Positions 24,540 to 32,944 of a stretch of DNA of 64,000 bases are shown in pieces (positions within the stretch are counted from its first letter, which is position 1; each line of letters opens with the position of its first letter). Both the position numbers and the translations under genes were made by a program. The notes below the pieces were generated by a model. It ran no database searches, was not told the DNA's origin, and worked only from the letters and a program-made list of their open reading frames with translations. This DNA is from Sulfitobacter maritimus. Its GTDB lineage: Bacteria > Pseudomonadota > Alphaproteobacteria > Rhodobacterales > Rhodobacteraceae. The stretch spans positions 1 through 64,000 of the forward strand of contig NZ_JABVBB010000017.1 in the NCBI RefSeq assembly GCF_013346665.1, in the 5' to 3' direction.

Positions 24540-25549
24540 GCGGGCAGCAATAGGTTGACGAGGTCGGCGGATTGTTCGCGCTTTCCGTCCTCAATGTCAT
24601 GAATGAGATCAACCATCCGAGCCAAGGTCGGCACGGAAATACCCGCTGTCCGGCCCAGATCGACCATGACGCCGATTTGCGCATCCACCTCGGTCTTGCG
24701 CTTGCGCACAGCAAGATCGCGCCAGATGCCGGAATGGGTTTTGGCCGTTTTGCGGTTATGCGCGACCATCCTGTCCATCGCCACTTCGATCGCGGCAATA
24801 TCATTCGCGAGGAACGCTTCGGGATCGAAGCCGTTGAACCCCAGCGGTGCGACACCTTCATGTGCTGCGAGGGTCATCACCTCATGCCCGAGCGCCCTAT
24901 AAGCGGCGCGATGTTCAGGACGGGCCATGGCGTCGGACATGCTGTCCGGCGTGAGAGCAGTGCAGAAGAGCAGAGAGCCATAGCCCATTTTGCCCCAGAG
25001 ATAGCCCCAAATATTATCGGTTGCTACGGCATCCGGCTCGACCAACTTTAACAGCGTGTGAACCTCGGCGACGCGGTCGGTCATGCTGCCGTCCAGCTCG
25101 CCCACCGCCACTGCCGCGCGATTGCCGAAGAGGATACGCCCTGGCTCCAGCCAATCCGCCCCATAGTTGACGAAACAGCCCACCGTGTTTTCTGCGCCGA
25201 TCCGTGCCGCGATGACTTTTTCATTTAGCCCGTTCTGTGCCGAGACGACGTAACCCCCGGGGGCTAGATGAGGGACGAGCATTTCCAACGCGGCGGTGGT
25301 GTGATGCGCTTTCACGCAGAGATAGATGCGCTCGTATTGTCCGGCCAGTTCGCTCGGTGTGCTGGCTGGCAAGACCTGAGAGAACTCCTCCACCGGACCT
25401 TCGATACGCAAACCGGTGGTGCGCATGGCCTCGACGTGCTTGTCGACAACATCGACCATGTGAACAGCATGGCCAGCGCGTGCGAAGTAGGCGCCGAGAA
25501 TGCCGCCGATGGCCCCGGCGCCCCAGATCAGAATGGGTGTGTCGCTCAT
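24536..25549 (-). CDS. Ketopantoate reductase-family (PanE/ApbA) oxidoreductase
   Basis: The start at 25549 (MSDTPILIWGAGAIG) overlaps the creatininase stop; a longer open frame upstream has no support. The 337-residue protein has the GAGAIG dinucleotide motif at residues 10-15 and the PanE C-terminal all-helical domain (GFDPEAFLANDIAAIE region). This family reduces 2-keto acids with NADPH; many members are not involved in pantothenate synthesis. Its place among amidohydrolases suggests a catabolic keto-acid or hydroxy-acid dehydrogenase. Confidence 0.85.
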   Translation of the reverse strand: MSDTPILIWGAGAIGGILGAYFARAGHAVHMVDVVDKHVEAMRTTGLRIEGPVEEFSQVLPASTPSELAGQYERIYLCVKAHHTTAALEMLVPHLAPGGYVVSAQNGLNEKVIAARIGAENTVGCFVNYGADWLEPGRILFGNRAAVAVGELDGSMTDRVAEVHTLLKLVEPDAVATDNIWGYLWGKMGYGSLLFCTALTPDSMSDAMARPEHRAAYRALGHEVMTLAAHEGVAPLGFNGFDPEAFLANDIAAIEVAMDRMVAHNRKTAKTHSGIWRDLAVRKRKTEVDAQIGVMVDLGRTAGISVPTLARMVDLIHDIEDGKREQSADLVNLLLPA

Positions 25550-26247
25550 GCCCAATCTCCTTCCAACTGCGCGCGGGTCTCGCGCACGGCGATCTCCCAT
25601 AGACGGTCCGTATCGGCCTCTGGCTTTTGATAGACCCCGCCATAGTTGCCATCACCAATCAGCTCGCGCACACCCGCGGCATTCCGATCGCGGAGCTTGT
25701 CGAAGGGAACAAAAGGCTTTTGCTTATCCGGCAATTCACGGCCCGGTAGGCGGGTCCAGGGAAAGTTTTCCATCCAGGAAGCGTGGCTTGCGATTGGATC
25801 GATCTCCTGCACACAGCTCCACGTTTCGGGTGCGCGCCACCAGTCATGGAAGCGGCAGCGGGCGCCTTCGTTAGCTTCCATCCACTCCATTGTAACCGGC
25901 TGCACCGGGCTGTTGCCGCCGTGTCCGTTTACGATCAGCACGCGACGGAAACCAGTCGCATAAAGACTGTCGAGGATGTCGCGCAGGAGCGCCGCATAGG
26001 TGCTGAGTTTCAGCGATACCGAGCCAGGGAACCCCATGAAATATGGTGTGAGGCCGTATGCAACCGCTGGAAAGACCGGCACGCCGAGCGGTTCAGCAGC
26101 ATCGGCCGCGACTTTCTCGGATAAGATGGAATCGACCGAAAGGCTGAGATATGCATGCTGTTCGGTGCTGCCGAGCGGTAGCACACAGCGGTCATCGGTT
26201 TTCAGGTAATCTTCGATCTCGAACCAGTTGCTTTCAGATATCTTCAT
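25546..26247 (-). CDS. Creatininase-family amidohydrolase
   Basis: Starting at MKISESNWFE (26247, overlapping the GntR stop by ATGA), the 233-residue protein carries the creatininase metal-site motifs: E29 and H31 in LPLGSTEQHA, D39 in SVDS, H109 in NGHGGN and a Glu near 148 in CVQEID. Creatininase-fold enzymes are metal-dependent amidohydrolases that open cyclic amides (creatinine, riboflavin-pathway formamides, mycofactocin precursor). No creatine amidinohydrolase is present, so creatinine is not the obvious substrate. It is the first enzyme gene after the regulator. Confidence 0.88.
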   Translation of the reverse strand: MKISESNWFEIEDYLKTDDRCVLPLGSTEQHAYLSLSVDSILSEKVAADAAEPLGVPVFPAVAYGLTPYFMGFPGSVSLKLSTYAALLRDILDSLYATGFRRVLIVNGHGGNSPVQPVTMEWMEANEGARCRFHDWWRAPETWSCVQEIDPIASHASWMENFPWTRLPGRELPDKQKPFVPFDKLRDRNAAGVRELIGDGNYGGVYQKPEADTDRLWEIAVRETRAQLEGDWA

Positions 26248-27245
26248 TCTGTGGCGGCCTTTGTATCTTTGGTGGTGGCCCGGCATCGTTCGATGGCAGG
26301 CAGGATTTCTGTGCGAATGGCGTGAATGTCGGGGGTGTGGCGGTATTCGAATGCAGTTTGCTCCGCGCGCAGCGCACCGCGCAGATAGTCCGCCCCGGTG
26401 GCATAGATAACGACGTCTGCGTTGCGCATGGCTGCGGAAAGGCCTTCTTCGTCGCGTACCTTCATGGTCAGCTGTGTCACATGCGGCGCGAACCGCAGAA
26501 TGCCTGCTTTCATGATTGTGACGAAGCCTGGGAAATAAGAATAGGCCAGCGTTATAGCGTCGGGCGGAATGGAGGCGAGCGCTACGCGGGTTGCTTCATT
26601 TGGGATTAGCGTAAGGCCGATGACTTCCACATCGGGCAGAATCTCTCGCGCTTTGGCGAGCAGGGTTTTTGGCGCGATCACCAGATCGACGTCGCTGGGT
26701 GGAGCGGCGGCGATGTCTTCCAGCACAGCGGCTTCGATCTGATCGCCTTCGGGCAAATAGGCGTGCAATTCGTCCGCATAGGCGCGGGTGGCATCGATAA
26801 AGTTGCCGACCATCAAAATGCGGATCGGACGGGGCCGCGCGGTGCTTGCCATCGATATGCGCACCGCCAGTTCCGAGGCGTTGACGCCACAGGCCCTGGC
26901 AAGAGTGAGCAACTCGGCAATTTGTTGATCAAGTTGGCGAAAGCGCCCGTCCGTCGCGCGGCTACCGCCTCCGCTGACGAAGGTGCCTGAACCGACCCGC
27001 CCTTCGACCAGCCCTGAGGCTTGTAGTGCCGCATAGACATTGCTGACGGTGACGGGCGAGATCTTCAGCCGCGCGGCCAGCGTGCGCACCGACGGTAGCC
27101 GCGCGGCGGCGGGCAGTTCACCCGAGGCGATTCCAAACTCCAGCGCGCCGCGCAATTGCACCGAAAGCGAGACTGAAGACTTGCGGTCCATCGCCTGGAT
27201 AATGCGGTCCATCGCCCGTTCAAAAATATCTTGCTCTCGCATCAT
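26244..27245 (-). CDS. GntR-family transcriptional regulator
   Basis: The 333-residue protein has an N-terminal GntR winged helix (LPSVRTLAARLKISPVTVSN, then VYAALQASGLVEGRVGSGTF, residues 50-90). A C-terminal domain of about 200 residues has alternating beta/alpha pattern (ILMVGNFIDAT, DLVIAPKTLL, EVIGLTLIP) that looks like a ligand-binding sensor and is not a MocR aminotransferase. It begins the minus-strand operon and is divergent from the transporter operon starting at 27409. It probably controls both from the 163-bp gap, which contains several palindromes. Confidence 0.9.
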   Translation of the reverse strand: MMREQDIFERAMDRIIQAMDRKSSVSLSVQLRGALEFGIASGELPAAARLPSVRTLAARLKISPVTVSNVYAALQASGLVEGRVGSGTFVSGGGSRATDGRFRQLDQQIAELLTLARACGVNASELAVRISMASTARPRPIRILMVGNFIDATRAYADELHAYLPEGDQIEAAVLEDIAAAPPSDVDLVIAPKTLLAKAREILPDVEVIGLTLIPNEATRVALASIPPDAITLAYSYFPGFVTIMKAGILRFAPHVTQLTMKVRDEEGLSAAMRNADVVIYATGADYLRGALRAEQTAFEYRHTPDIHAIRTEILPAIERCRATTKDTKAATE

Positions 27246-27310
27246 GGTGTTACAGTGACCGAAAACAGTTCATTCGACAAGATAATTATATACGTCATAT
27301 TAAGAGGTTT

Positions 27311-27370
27311 TGCGGGGGTATCCCGCAATATTGTTACATTTAAATGTTGACCGCTCTAAAAATAGCGGTC
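27311..27370. promoter_or_regulatory. Palindrome cluster in the divergent GntR/transporter promoter region
   Basis: Three inverted repeats lie within 60 bp: TGCGGG/CCCGCA (27311-27316 and 27322-27327), a perfect 12-bp palindrome ACATTTAAATGT (27336-27347), and GACCGCT/AGCGGTC (27349-27355 and 27364-27370). They sit between the divergent starts at 27245 and 27409. The 12-bp palindrome is a good candidate operator for the GntR protein. Confidence 0.5.
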
Positions 27371-27408
27371 TAGTGTGACTGCAAGATATAACACATGGAG
27401 GATGACCA

Positions 27409-28980
27409 ATGACTAAACTTACCTTGAAATCAGCCGTAGCGGCCTTAGCGCTGGCGTCGGCTGCCCCGGCGGTTATGGCGGCTGACCTCGTGGTCGGGCT
27501 GCGTGCAGGTCCAGATTCCATTGATCCGCATTGGTCAACTCTGGGGTCGCAGGCAGAGGCGCTGCGCCATGTGTTTGATACGCTTGTGGACGTTGACGAA
27601 AAACTGCAGCTCAAGCCTGGCCTCGCCGTGAGCTGGGAGCCGATCGACGACACCACATGGGAATTCAAGATGCGCGAAGGCGTGAAATTTCATGACGGTA
27701 CCGACTTCACAGCCGAAGATGCGAAGTTCTCGATTGAGCGTATCCCCGAGGTTACCGGCCCGATGCCAATGACCCTCTACACCAAATATGTAGACAGTGT
27801 TGAAGTGGTCGACGACTATACATTGCATGTAAAGACCAAAGGCATGGCCCCCTCGTTGCCGAATGACTTTACTCGATTGTTCGTTGTGCCTTCTGAGACC
27901 GGCATGGAGGCTGGCAACGAAGAATTCAACTCCGGCGAGAAGGCCATCGGTACCGGCCCTTACACATTCGTATCCTGGCAGCCCAAAGGCGATCTAGTCC
28001 TTAAGCGCAACGATGATTACTGGGGCGGAGAAACCGCTTGGGAAACAGTCACACGACGCGAGATCCCAGAAGATACTTCGCGTGTTGCGGCTCTGCGCTC
28101 CGGCGAAGTTGATCTGATCAACTACGTCCCCGCGTCCGATTATCTCGCGATGAAAAACGACGACGAAATTGATACTTTCGTTTCTGATTCCATTTACATT
28201 CTGAACATCGCGCCTTCTGTGAAGGACGAAGAACCTCAGCCGATCAAAGTCAACGGCGAAGAGGTTGAGGGCAACCCGCTGCAAGACCTGCGTGTGCGGA
28301 AAGCGCTCGATCTAGCGATCAACCGTGACGTGCTGGTGAACGTGGTGCTTGAAGGTCTCGGCACCCCGGCCAATCAATTGATGCCGGAAGGCTTCTTCGG
28401 CTACAGCCCGGAGCTGGGCAAGCGTGAGTATGACATTGAGAAAGCCAAGGAGCTGCTGGCCGAGGCCGGCTACCCGGACGGTTTCGAGATTGATTTCACT
28501 TGCACCAACAATCGCGTGCCTGGCGATGCCGTGGTCTGCGAGGCCCTGGCGCAGATGTGGTCGCGTCTCGGTCTGACCGTGAACGCGCAGGCGCTTAACG
28601 GTACCGTGTTCTTCCCCGCTGCCGCGCGAGAGGAATACACGATGACCATGTCCGCCTGGGGCACGCTGACCGGTGAGGCAGCCTATACCTATGGTGCGCT
28701 GGTTCACACAAAGGACGCCGAGAAAGGGTTTGGTAACTTCAACCGTTCGGGCTACTCCAACCCTGAGTTTGACAAAGTGTTTGGCGAAGGCTCTCAGACC
28801 CTCGAACCAGAAGCGCGTAAGAAGCTCTACGAAGAGGCGTCTTTCATTGCGATGGATGACCGCGCGCTGATCCCAACGGTGATCTTGCAGACTGTATGGG
28901 CGGCGAATGCCGATACCATCGACATGACCGCACGGGTGGACCAAGAAACCCGCACTTACGCGATCAAACCGGTCGAATAA
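27409..28980 (+). CDS. Periplasmic substrate-binding protein, family 5 (peptide ABC transporter)
   Basis: The 523-residue protein starts after ATGGAGGATGACCA. A Sec signal peptide spans about residues 1-25 (ASAAPAVMAAD, cleavage after MAA). The mature part has the SBP_bac_5 fold with LKPGLAVSWEPIDDTTWEF and IGTGPYTFVSWQPKGDL. It captures a peptide-like ligand and hands it to the permeases encoded directly downstream. A 73-bp gap separates it from the first permease. It is the first gene of a six-gene plus-strand operon divergent from the amidohydrolase operon. Confidence 0.93.
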   Translation: MTKLTLKSAVAALALASAAPAVMAADLVVGLRAGPDSIDPHWSTLGSQAEALRHVFDTLVDVDEKLQLKPGLAVSWEPIDDTTWEFKMREGVKFHDGTDFTAEDAKFSIERIPEVTGPMPMTLYTKYVDSVEVVDDYTLHVKTKGMAPSLPNDFTRLFVVPSETGMEAGNEEFNSGEKAIGTGPYTFVSWQPKGDLVLKRNDDYWGGETAWETVTRREIPEDTSRVAALRSGEVDLINYVPASDYLAMKNDDEIDTFVSDSIYILNIAPSVKDEEPQPIKVNGEEVEGNPLQDLRVRKALDLAINRDVLVNVVLEGLGTPANQLMPEGFFGYSPELGKREYDIEKAKELLAEAGYPDGFEIDFTCTNNRVPGDAVVCEALAQMWSRLGLTVNAQALNGTVFFPAAAREEYTMTMSAWGTLTGEAAYTYGALVHTKDAEKGFGNFNRSGYSNPEFDKVFGEGSQTLEPEARKKLYEEASFIAMDDRALIPTVILQTVWAANADTIDMTARVDQETRTYAIKPVE

Positions 28981-29053
28981 GGCCTCACCAACCCGGACGC
29001 CCGCAGCTTTGCTGGCGGGCGCCTTCCCTTTTTGCTCTCATGGGCGAGGTCGA

Positions 29054-30028
29054 ATGCTCAGCTACTTTATCACCCGAATTGCACAGGCCATTGTCGTGGT
29101 TTTTGCCATGTCGGTCATTGTCTTCGTCGGGGTCTTCGCCATCGGCAATCCGATCGACGTGATGATCGACCCTGGTGCCACGCAGGCGATCCGCGAAAAG
29201 CTGATCGCGCAATACGGCCTCGATCAGCCCTTGGTCGTGCAATACTGGACCTTCCTGCGCAATGTCTTCGCGGGCGATCTGGGCACTTCGATGGTCTATA
29301 ACATACCGGTCGTCGATCTGGTCTTCTCCCGCTTTCCAGCTACGCTTGAGCTTGTCGCCGTCTCGGTCCTGATCGCCGTGGGCGTGGGCATTCCTGCTGG
29401 TCTCTGGGCCGGGTATCGCCCCGACAGCTTTGGTGCGAAACTCGTCATGGCGCTTTCGGTGCTTGGTTTTTCGGTCCCGACCTTCTGGATCGGCATGCTA
29501 CTGATTATGGGCTTTGCCGTTGAGCTAGGCTGGTTGCCATCGGGAGGACGAGGAGATGAGGCGACCTTCCTTGGCGTGTCCTCCTCGCTCTTCACCCTGG
29601 ATGGCTGGAGCCATGTGATCATGCCCGCGATTAACCTGTCTCTGTTCAAGATGGGCCTGATGATCCGCCTCACACGCGCTGGAATGGTTGAGGCGATGGG
29701 CACCGACTACGTCAAATTCGCCCGCGCCCAAGGACTGCCGGACCGGCAGATCGTTTTCAGCCACATTTTGCGCAACATCTCGATTCCGATCGTGACGGTG
29801 CTGGGGCTTGAGCTTGGCTCGACGCTGGCCTTCGCCGTGGTAACTGAAAGCGTGTTCAACTGGCCTGGTGTCGGCAAGCTGATCATTGATTCGATCCTGC
29901 AACTCGACCGCCCGGTGATGGTCTCTTACCTCATCATGGTCGTGATCCTCTTTGTCCTCATCAACCTTGTGGTTGATCTCGTCTATGCTCGTCTGGACCC
30001 GCGCGTCCGTCTGAAAGGAGGCGCATGA
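29054..30028 (+). CDS. Peptide-type ABC transporter permease 1 (DppB-like)
   Basis: I start at the ATG of MLSYFITRIAQAI (GAGG upstream), giving 324 residues. The protein has about six membrane segments: the first at residues 9-30, the rest between about 100 and 320. It also has the cytoplasmic EAA loop (MGTDYVKFARAQGLPDRQI) that docks the ATPase. The N-terminal domain and length are those of DppB/OppB permeases. Its stop overlaps the next start by ATGA. Confidence 0.93.
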   Translation: MLSYFITRIAQAIVVVFAMSVIVFVGVFAIGNPIDVMIDPGATQAIREKLIAQYGLDQPLVVQYWTFLRNVFAGDLGTSMVYNIPVVDLVFSRFPATLELVAVSVLIAVGVGIPAGLWAGYRPDSFGAKLVMALSVLGFSVPTFWIGMLLIMGFAVELGWLPSGGRGDEATFLGVSSSLFTLDGWSHVIMPAINLSLFKMGLMIRLTRAGMVEAMGTDYVKFARAQGLPDRQIVFSHILRNISIPIVTVLGLELGSTLAFAVVTESVFNWPGVGKLIIDSILQLDRPVMVSYLIMVVILFVLINLVVDLVYARLDPRVRLKGGA

Positions 30029-30960
30029 TGTCCGAGATTATCGCTGAAAATATCGCCGCCGTGCCCTCGGCCCCCCCTGTGGAAACCCGCGCCAAGCGGC
30101 TGCGCAACTTTTGGTCCGACTTTCGCGAGTCTTGGGTGGCTGTGGGCGCCTTAACCGTCATCGCTGTTCTGCTATTTCTGTCTTTCGGCGCGCCGCTGGT
30201 GTCGCCACAAGATCCCTATGATATGGCGATGCTTGATTGGCTCGACGCTTTCCTGCGCCCCGGCACCGAAGGGTCGGGGGGCTATACCCATCTGCTAGGC
30301 ACCGACAACGCAGGCCGCGATATGCTTTCGGCGATCTTTTACGGGCTGCGCACAAGCTTTGTGATCGGTCTCTCCGCGGGCGCCTGTGCGCTGCTGGTTG
30401 GCATCGTTGTGGGGCTGACGGCGGCCTATTTCGGAGGGCGGATCGAAGCTTTGCTAATGCGGATCGTTGATCTGCAACTCTCGATGCCCGCAATTCTGCT
30501 GGCGCTGGTTCTGGTGGCGATGCTGGGTCAGGGGATTGGCCAGATCATTCTCGCACTCGTCGTCGCCCAATATGCCTATTTCGCCCGCACCACTCATGGC
30601 GCCGCGAAGGTCGAACGCGGCAAGGACTATATTGAGGCCGCCCGCTCCACACCTTTGCCGACGCACCGTGTGCTGTTTAAACACCTCCTGCCCAATGTGC
30701 TGCCCCCGCTGATCGTTGTGGCTACGGTGCAGGTGGCAAGCGCCATCGCGCTGGAGGCAACGCTGTCCTTCCTTGGCGTGGGGCTGCCGCTGACCGAACC
30801 CTCGCTGGGATCGTTGATCTCTAACGGATTCAAATACATCCATTCGGACCGCTACTGGCTGTCTATCTATCCCGGATTGGCTCTGATGGTGACCGTAGTT
30901 GCAATCAATCTTGTGGGCGATCAAGTCCGCAAAGTACTCGATCCGAGGAACAGCCGATGA
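30025..30960 (+). CDS. Peptide-type ABC transporter permease 2 (DppC-like)
   Basis: The 311-residue protein (M1 or M2) has an N-terminal cytoplasmic tail, a first membrane segment near residues 36-58 and five more beyond 100. The EAA loop KDYIEAARSTPLPTHRVLFK contacts the ATPase. HLLGTDNAGRDMLS is the DppC-family periplasmic hallmark. It forms the inner-membrane channel with permease 1. ATGA overlaps at both ends show tight translational coupling. Confidence 0.93.
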   Translation: MMSEIIAENIAAVPSAPPVETRAKRLRNFWSDFRESWVAVGALTVIAVLLFLSFGAPLVSPQDPYDMAMLDWLDAFLRPGTEGSGGYTHLLGTDNAGRDMLSAIFYGLRTSFVIGLSAGACALLVGIVVGLTAAYFGGRIEALLMRIVDLQLSMPAILLALVLVAMLGQGIGQIILALVVAQYAYFARTTHGAAKVERGKDYIEAARSTPLPTHRVLFKHLLPNVLPPLIVVATVQVASAIALEATLSFLGVGLPLTEPSLGSLISNGFKYIHSDRYWLSIYPGLALMVTVVAINLVGDQVRKVLDPRNSR

Positions 30961-31922
30961 GTGCCGCACTAGAGGTCAAGGGACTGACCACGCAATTCAG
31001 CACTCGCAAGGGCGCGGTGACAGCCGTGAACGACGTGAGCTTTTCGGTCCAGCCAGGGCGGATTCTCGGCCTGGTAGGCGAAAGCGGCTCGGGTAAGAGC
31101 GTTACAGGCTTTTCCATCATGGGACTGATTGACGAGCCGGGCAGAATCATCGGCGGGCAAGTCATGGTACAGGGTGCCGACATGCGCAAGATGAGTACCG
31201 AAGAGCAGCGCAAGATGCGCGGCCGCGCCGTATCGATGGTGTTTCAAGACCCGATGATGACCCTGAACCCCGTGCTGCGCGTTGGCGATCAGATGGCGAT
31301 GGCAGTGCGGGTGCATGATAAGGTCAACAAAGCCGCCGCATGGGAACGCGCCCGCGAAGCTTTGGAGATCGTCGGCATCCCAGCACCTCGGGAACGATTG
31401 CAGGCCTATCCGCATCAGCTGTCAGGCGGCATGCGCCAGCGGGTGGCGATTGCGACCGCACTGTTGCACCGACCAGCAGTGATCATCGCCGACGAGCCGA
31501 CCACCGCACTTGATGTCTCGATTCAGGGCCAAATTCTTGCCGAGGTGCGACGTTTGGCCGATGACATCGGCACCGCCATTGTCTGGGTGACCCATGACCT
31601 CGCCGTGGTCTCATCGCTCGCAGACGATATCGCAGTGATGTACGCAGGCCGCATCGTCGAAAGCGGGACGGCCGAGCAAGTCATTGCTAACCCACGCCAT
31701 CCCTATACGCGTGGGCTGATCGATTCGGTGCCGGGCTTACATGAGCCGGGTCAAGACCTGCCGCAGATCCCCGGCTCGACCCCGCAACTGGTGAACCTGC
31801 CGTCGGGCTGTCCGTTCCGTTCGCGCTGTCCGCGTGCGACCGACATTTGCGCGTCGTTCCCACATAATACTGGAACCGAGGCACATTCCGTTCTGTGCCA
31901 CCATCCGCTTGAGGCCACATGA
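30957..31922 (+). CDS. Peptide-type ABC transporter ATPase 1 (DppD-like)
   Basis: The 321-residue ATPase has Walker A GESGSGKS at 41-48, Q-loop FQDPMMTLNP, signature LSGGMRQR, Walker B VIIADEPTTALD and the switch His in VTHDL. The C-terminal oligopeptide-transporter extension (CPFRSRCPRATDIC) with its Cys cluster, which in this family can bind an Fe-S cluster, is present. It couples ATP hydrolysis to uptake with the ATPase encoded next. ATGA overlap with the following gene. Confidence 0.94.
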   Translation: MSAALEVKGLTTQFSTRKGAVTAVNDVSFSVQPGRILGLVGESGSGKSVTGFSIMGLIDEPGRIIGGQVMVQGADMRKMSTEEQRKMRGRAVSMVFQDPMMTLNPVLRVGDQMAMAVRVHDKVNKAAAWERAREALEIVGIPAPRERLQAYPHQLSGGMRQRVAIATALLHRPAVIIADEPTTALDVSIQGQILAEVRRLADDIGTAIVWVTHDLAVVSSLADDIAVMYAGRIVESGTAEQVIANPRHPYTRGLIDSVPGLHEPGQDLPQIPGSTPQLVNLPSGCPFRSRCPRATDICASFPHNTGTEAHSVLCHHPLEAT

Positions 31923-32944
31923 CCGATCCCATCCTGAAAATCGACGGCGTTTCTAAGCGGTTCACCCGAAAGCCGGGGCCGATAGTTAGCGGAATCGATA
32001 AGCTCACGGGCCGAAATTCGACCCAGACTGTGCATGCGGTCAATGATGTAACACTGAGCGTGGCGCGTGGCGAGGTGCTCGGCATCGTTGGAGAATCCGG
32101 CTGTGGAAAATCTTCCATGGGCCGCGTCGTTTCTGGCATCTATGCGCCAACTGAGGGTACGGTGACGCTCGAAGGTAAGCCGGTGGCACGTGATCATCGC
32201 GGAAATGTTGAAAAACTGACGACGCGCGTTCAGATGATCCACCAAGATCCGTTTGCCAGCCTCAATCCGCGCATGAAGGTGGGCGAGATCATTGCCGAAG
32301 GTCCACGTATTCACGGGCTGATCCCGGCGCGTGAAGTGCAGGAACGGGTGCGCAGCCTACTGGAACAGGTGGGGCTTGAGGGTGCCTATGCCAACCGTCT
32401 GCCACATCAGTTCTCAGGTGGGCAACGTCAGCGGGTCGCCATTGCGCGGGCCTTGGCAATGCAGCCAGATCTACTGGTGCTGGACGAGGCCGTGGCCTCG
32501 CTCGACGTGTCCATTCAGGCGCAGGTGCTTAATCTCTTTATGAAGCTGCGGCGCGAGTTGGATCTGACGGCGCTGTTTATTAGCCATGACCTCTCGGTCG
32601 TGCGCCATGTCTGCGACCGGGTCGCGATCATGTACCTAGGCCGCGTGGTTGAGACCGCGCCAGCGGATGAACTCTACGCCAAACCATTGCACCCCTATAC
32701 CGAGGCGCTGTTCGGCTCGGTCCCGACGCTCGGCACGGGGCGCGCGCGTTTTCATCCGATCAAGGGCGAGATCCCCTCCCCAATCAACCCGCCTAAGGGC
32801 TGCGCCTTTCATCCGCGCTGTCCGTTGGCCGGGCCGCGCTGCAAGGCCGAAGTGCCGCGCCTTGTGACCCCATCCGACAACCGCAGCGTCGCCTGCCACC
32901 TACAGGATGGTGGCACCGGCACGCAGACTGGAGCCACCGCATGA
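31919..32944 (+). CDS. Peptide-type ABC transporter ATPase 2 (DppF-like)
   Basis: The 341-residue ATPase has Walker A GESGCGKS at 58-65, Q-loop HQDPFASLNPR, signature FSGGQRQR, Walker B LLVLDEAVASLD and switch His in SHDLSVVRH. It ends with the oligopeptide-transporter C-terminal Cys motif (CAFHPRCPLAGPRC). It pairs with the preceding ATPase. The start overlaps that gene's stop, and its own stop overlaps the carboxypeptidase start (32941-32944). Confidence 0.94.
   Translation: MTDPILKIDGVSKRFTRKPGPIVSGIDKLTGRNSTQTVHAVNDVTLSVARGEVLGIVGESGCGKSSMGRVVSGIYAPTEGTVTLEGKPVARDHRGNVEKLTTRVQMIHQDPFASLNPRMKVGEIIAEGPRIHGLIPAREVQERVRSLLEQVGLEGAYANRLPHQFSGGQRQRVAIARALAMQPDLLVLDEAVASLDVSIQAQVLNLFMKLRRELDLTALFISHDLSVVRHVCDRVAIMYLGRVVETAPADELYAKPLHPYTEALFGSVPTLGTGRARFHPIKGEIPSPINPPKGCAFHPRCPLAGPRCKAEVPRLVTPSDNRSVACHLQDGGTGTQTGATA

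Noticed and set aside
23817..24602. 261-codon plus-strand frame opposite the SDR gene
   Set aside because: Shadow; the SDR frame has all catalytic motifs and coupled starts.
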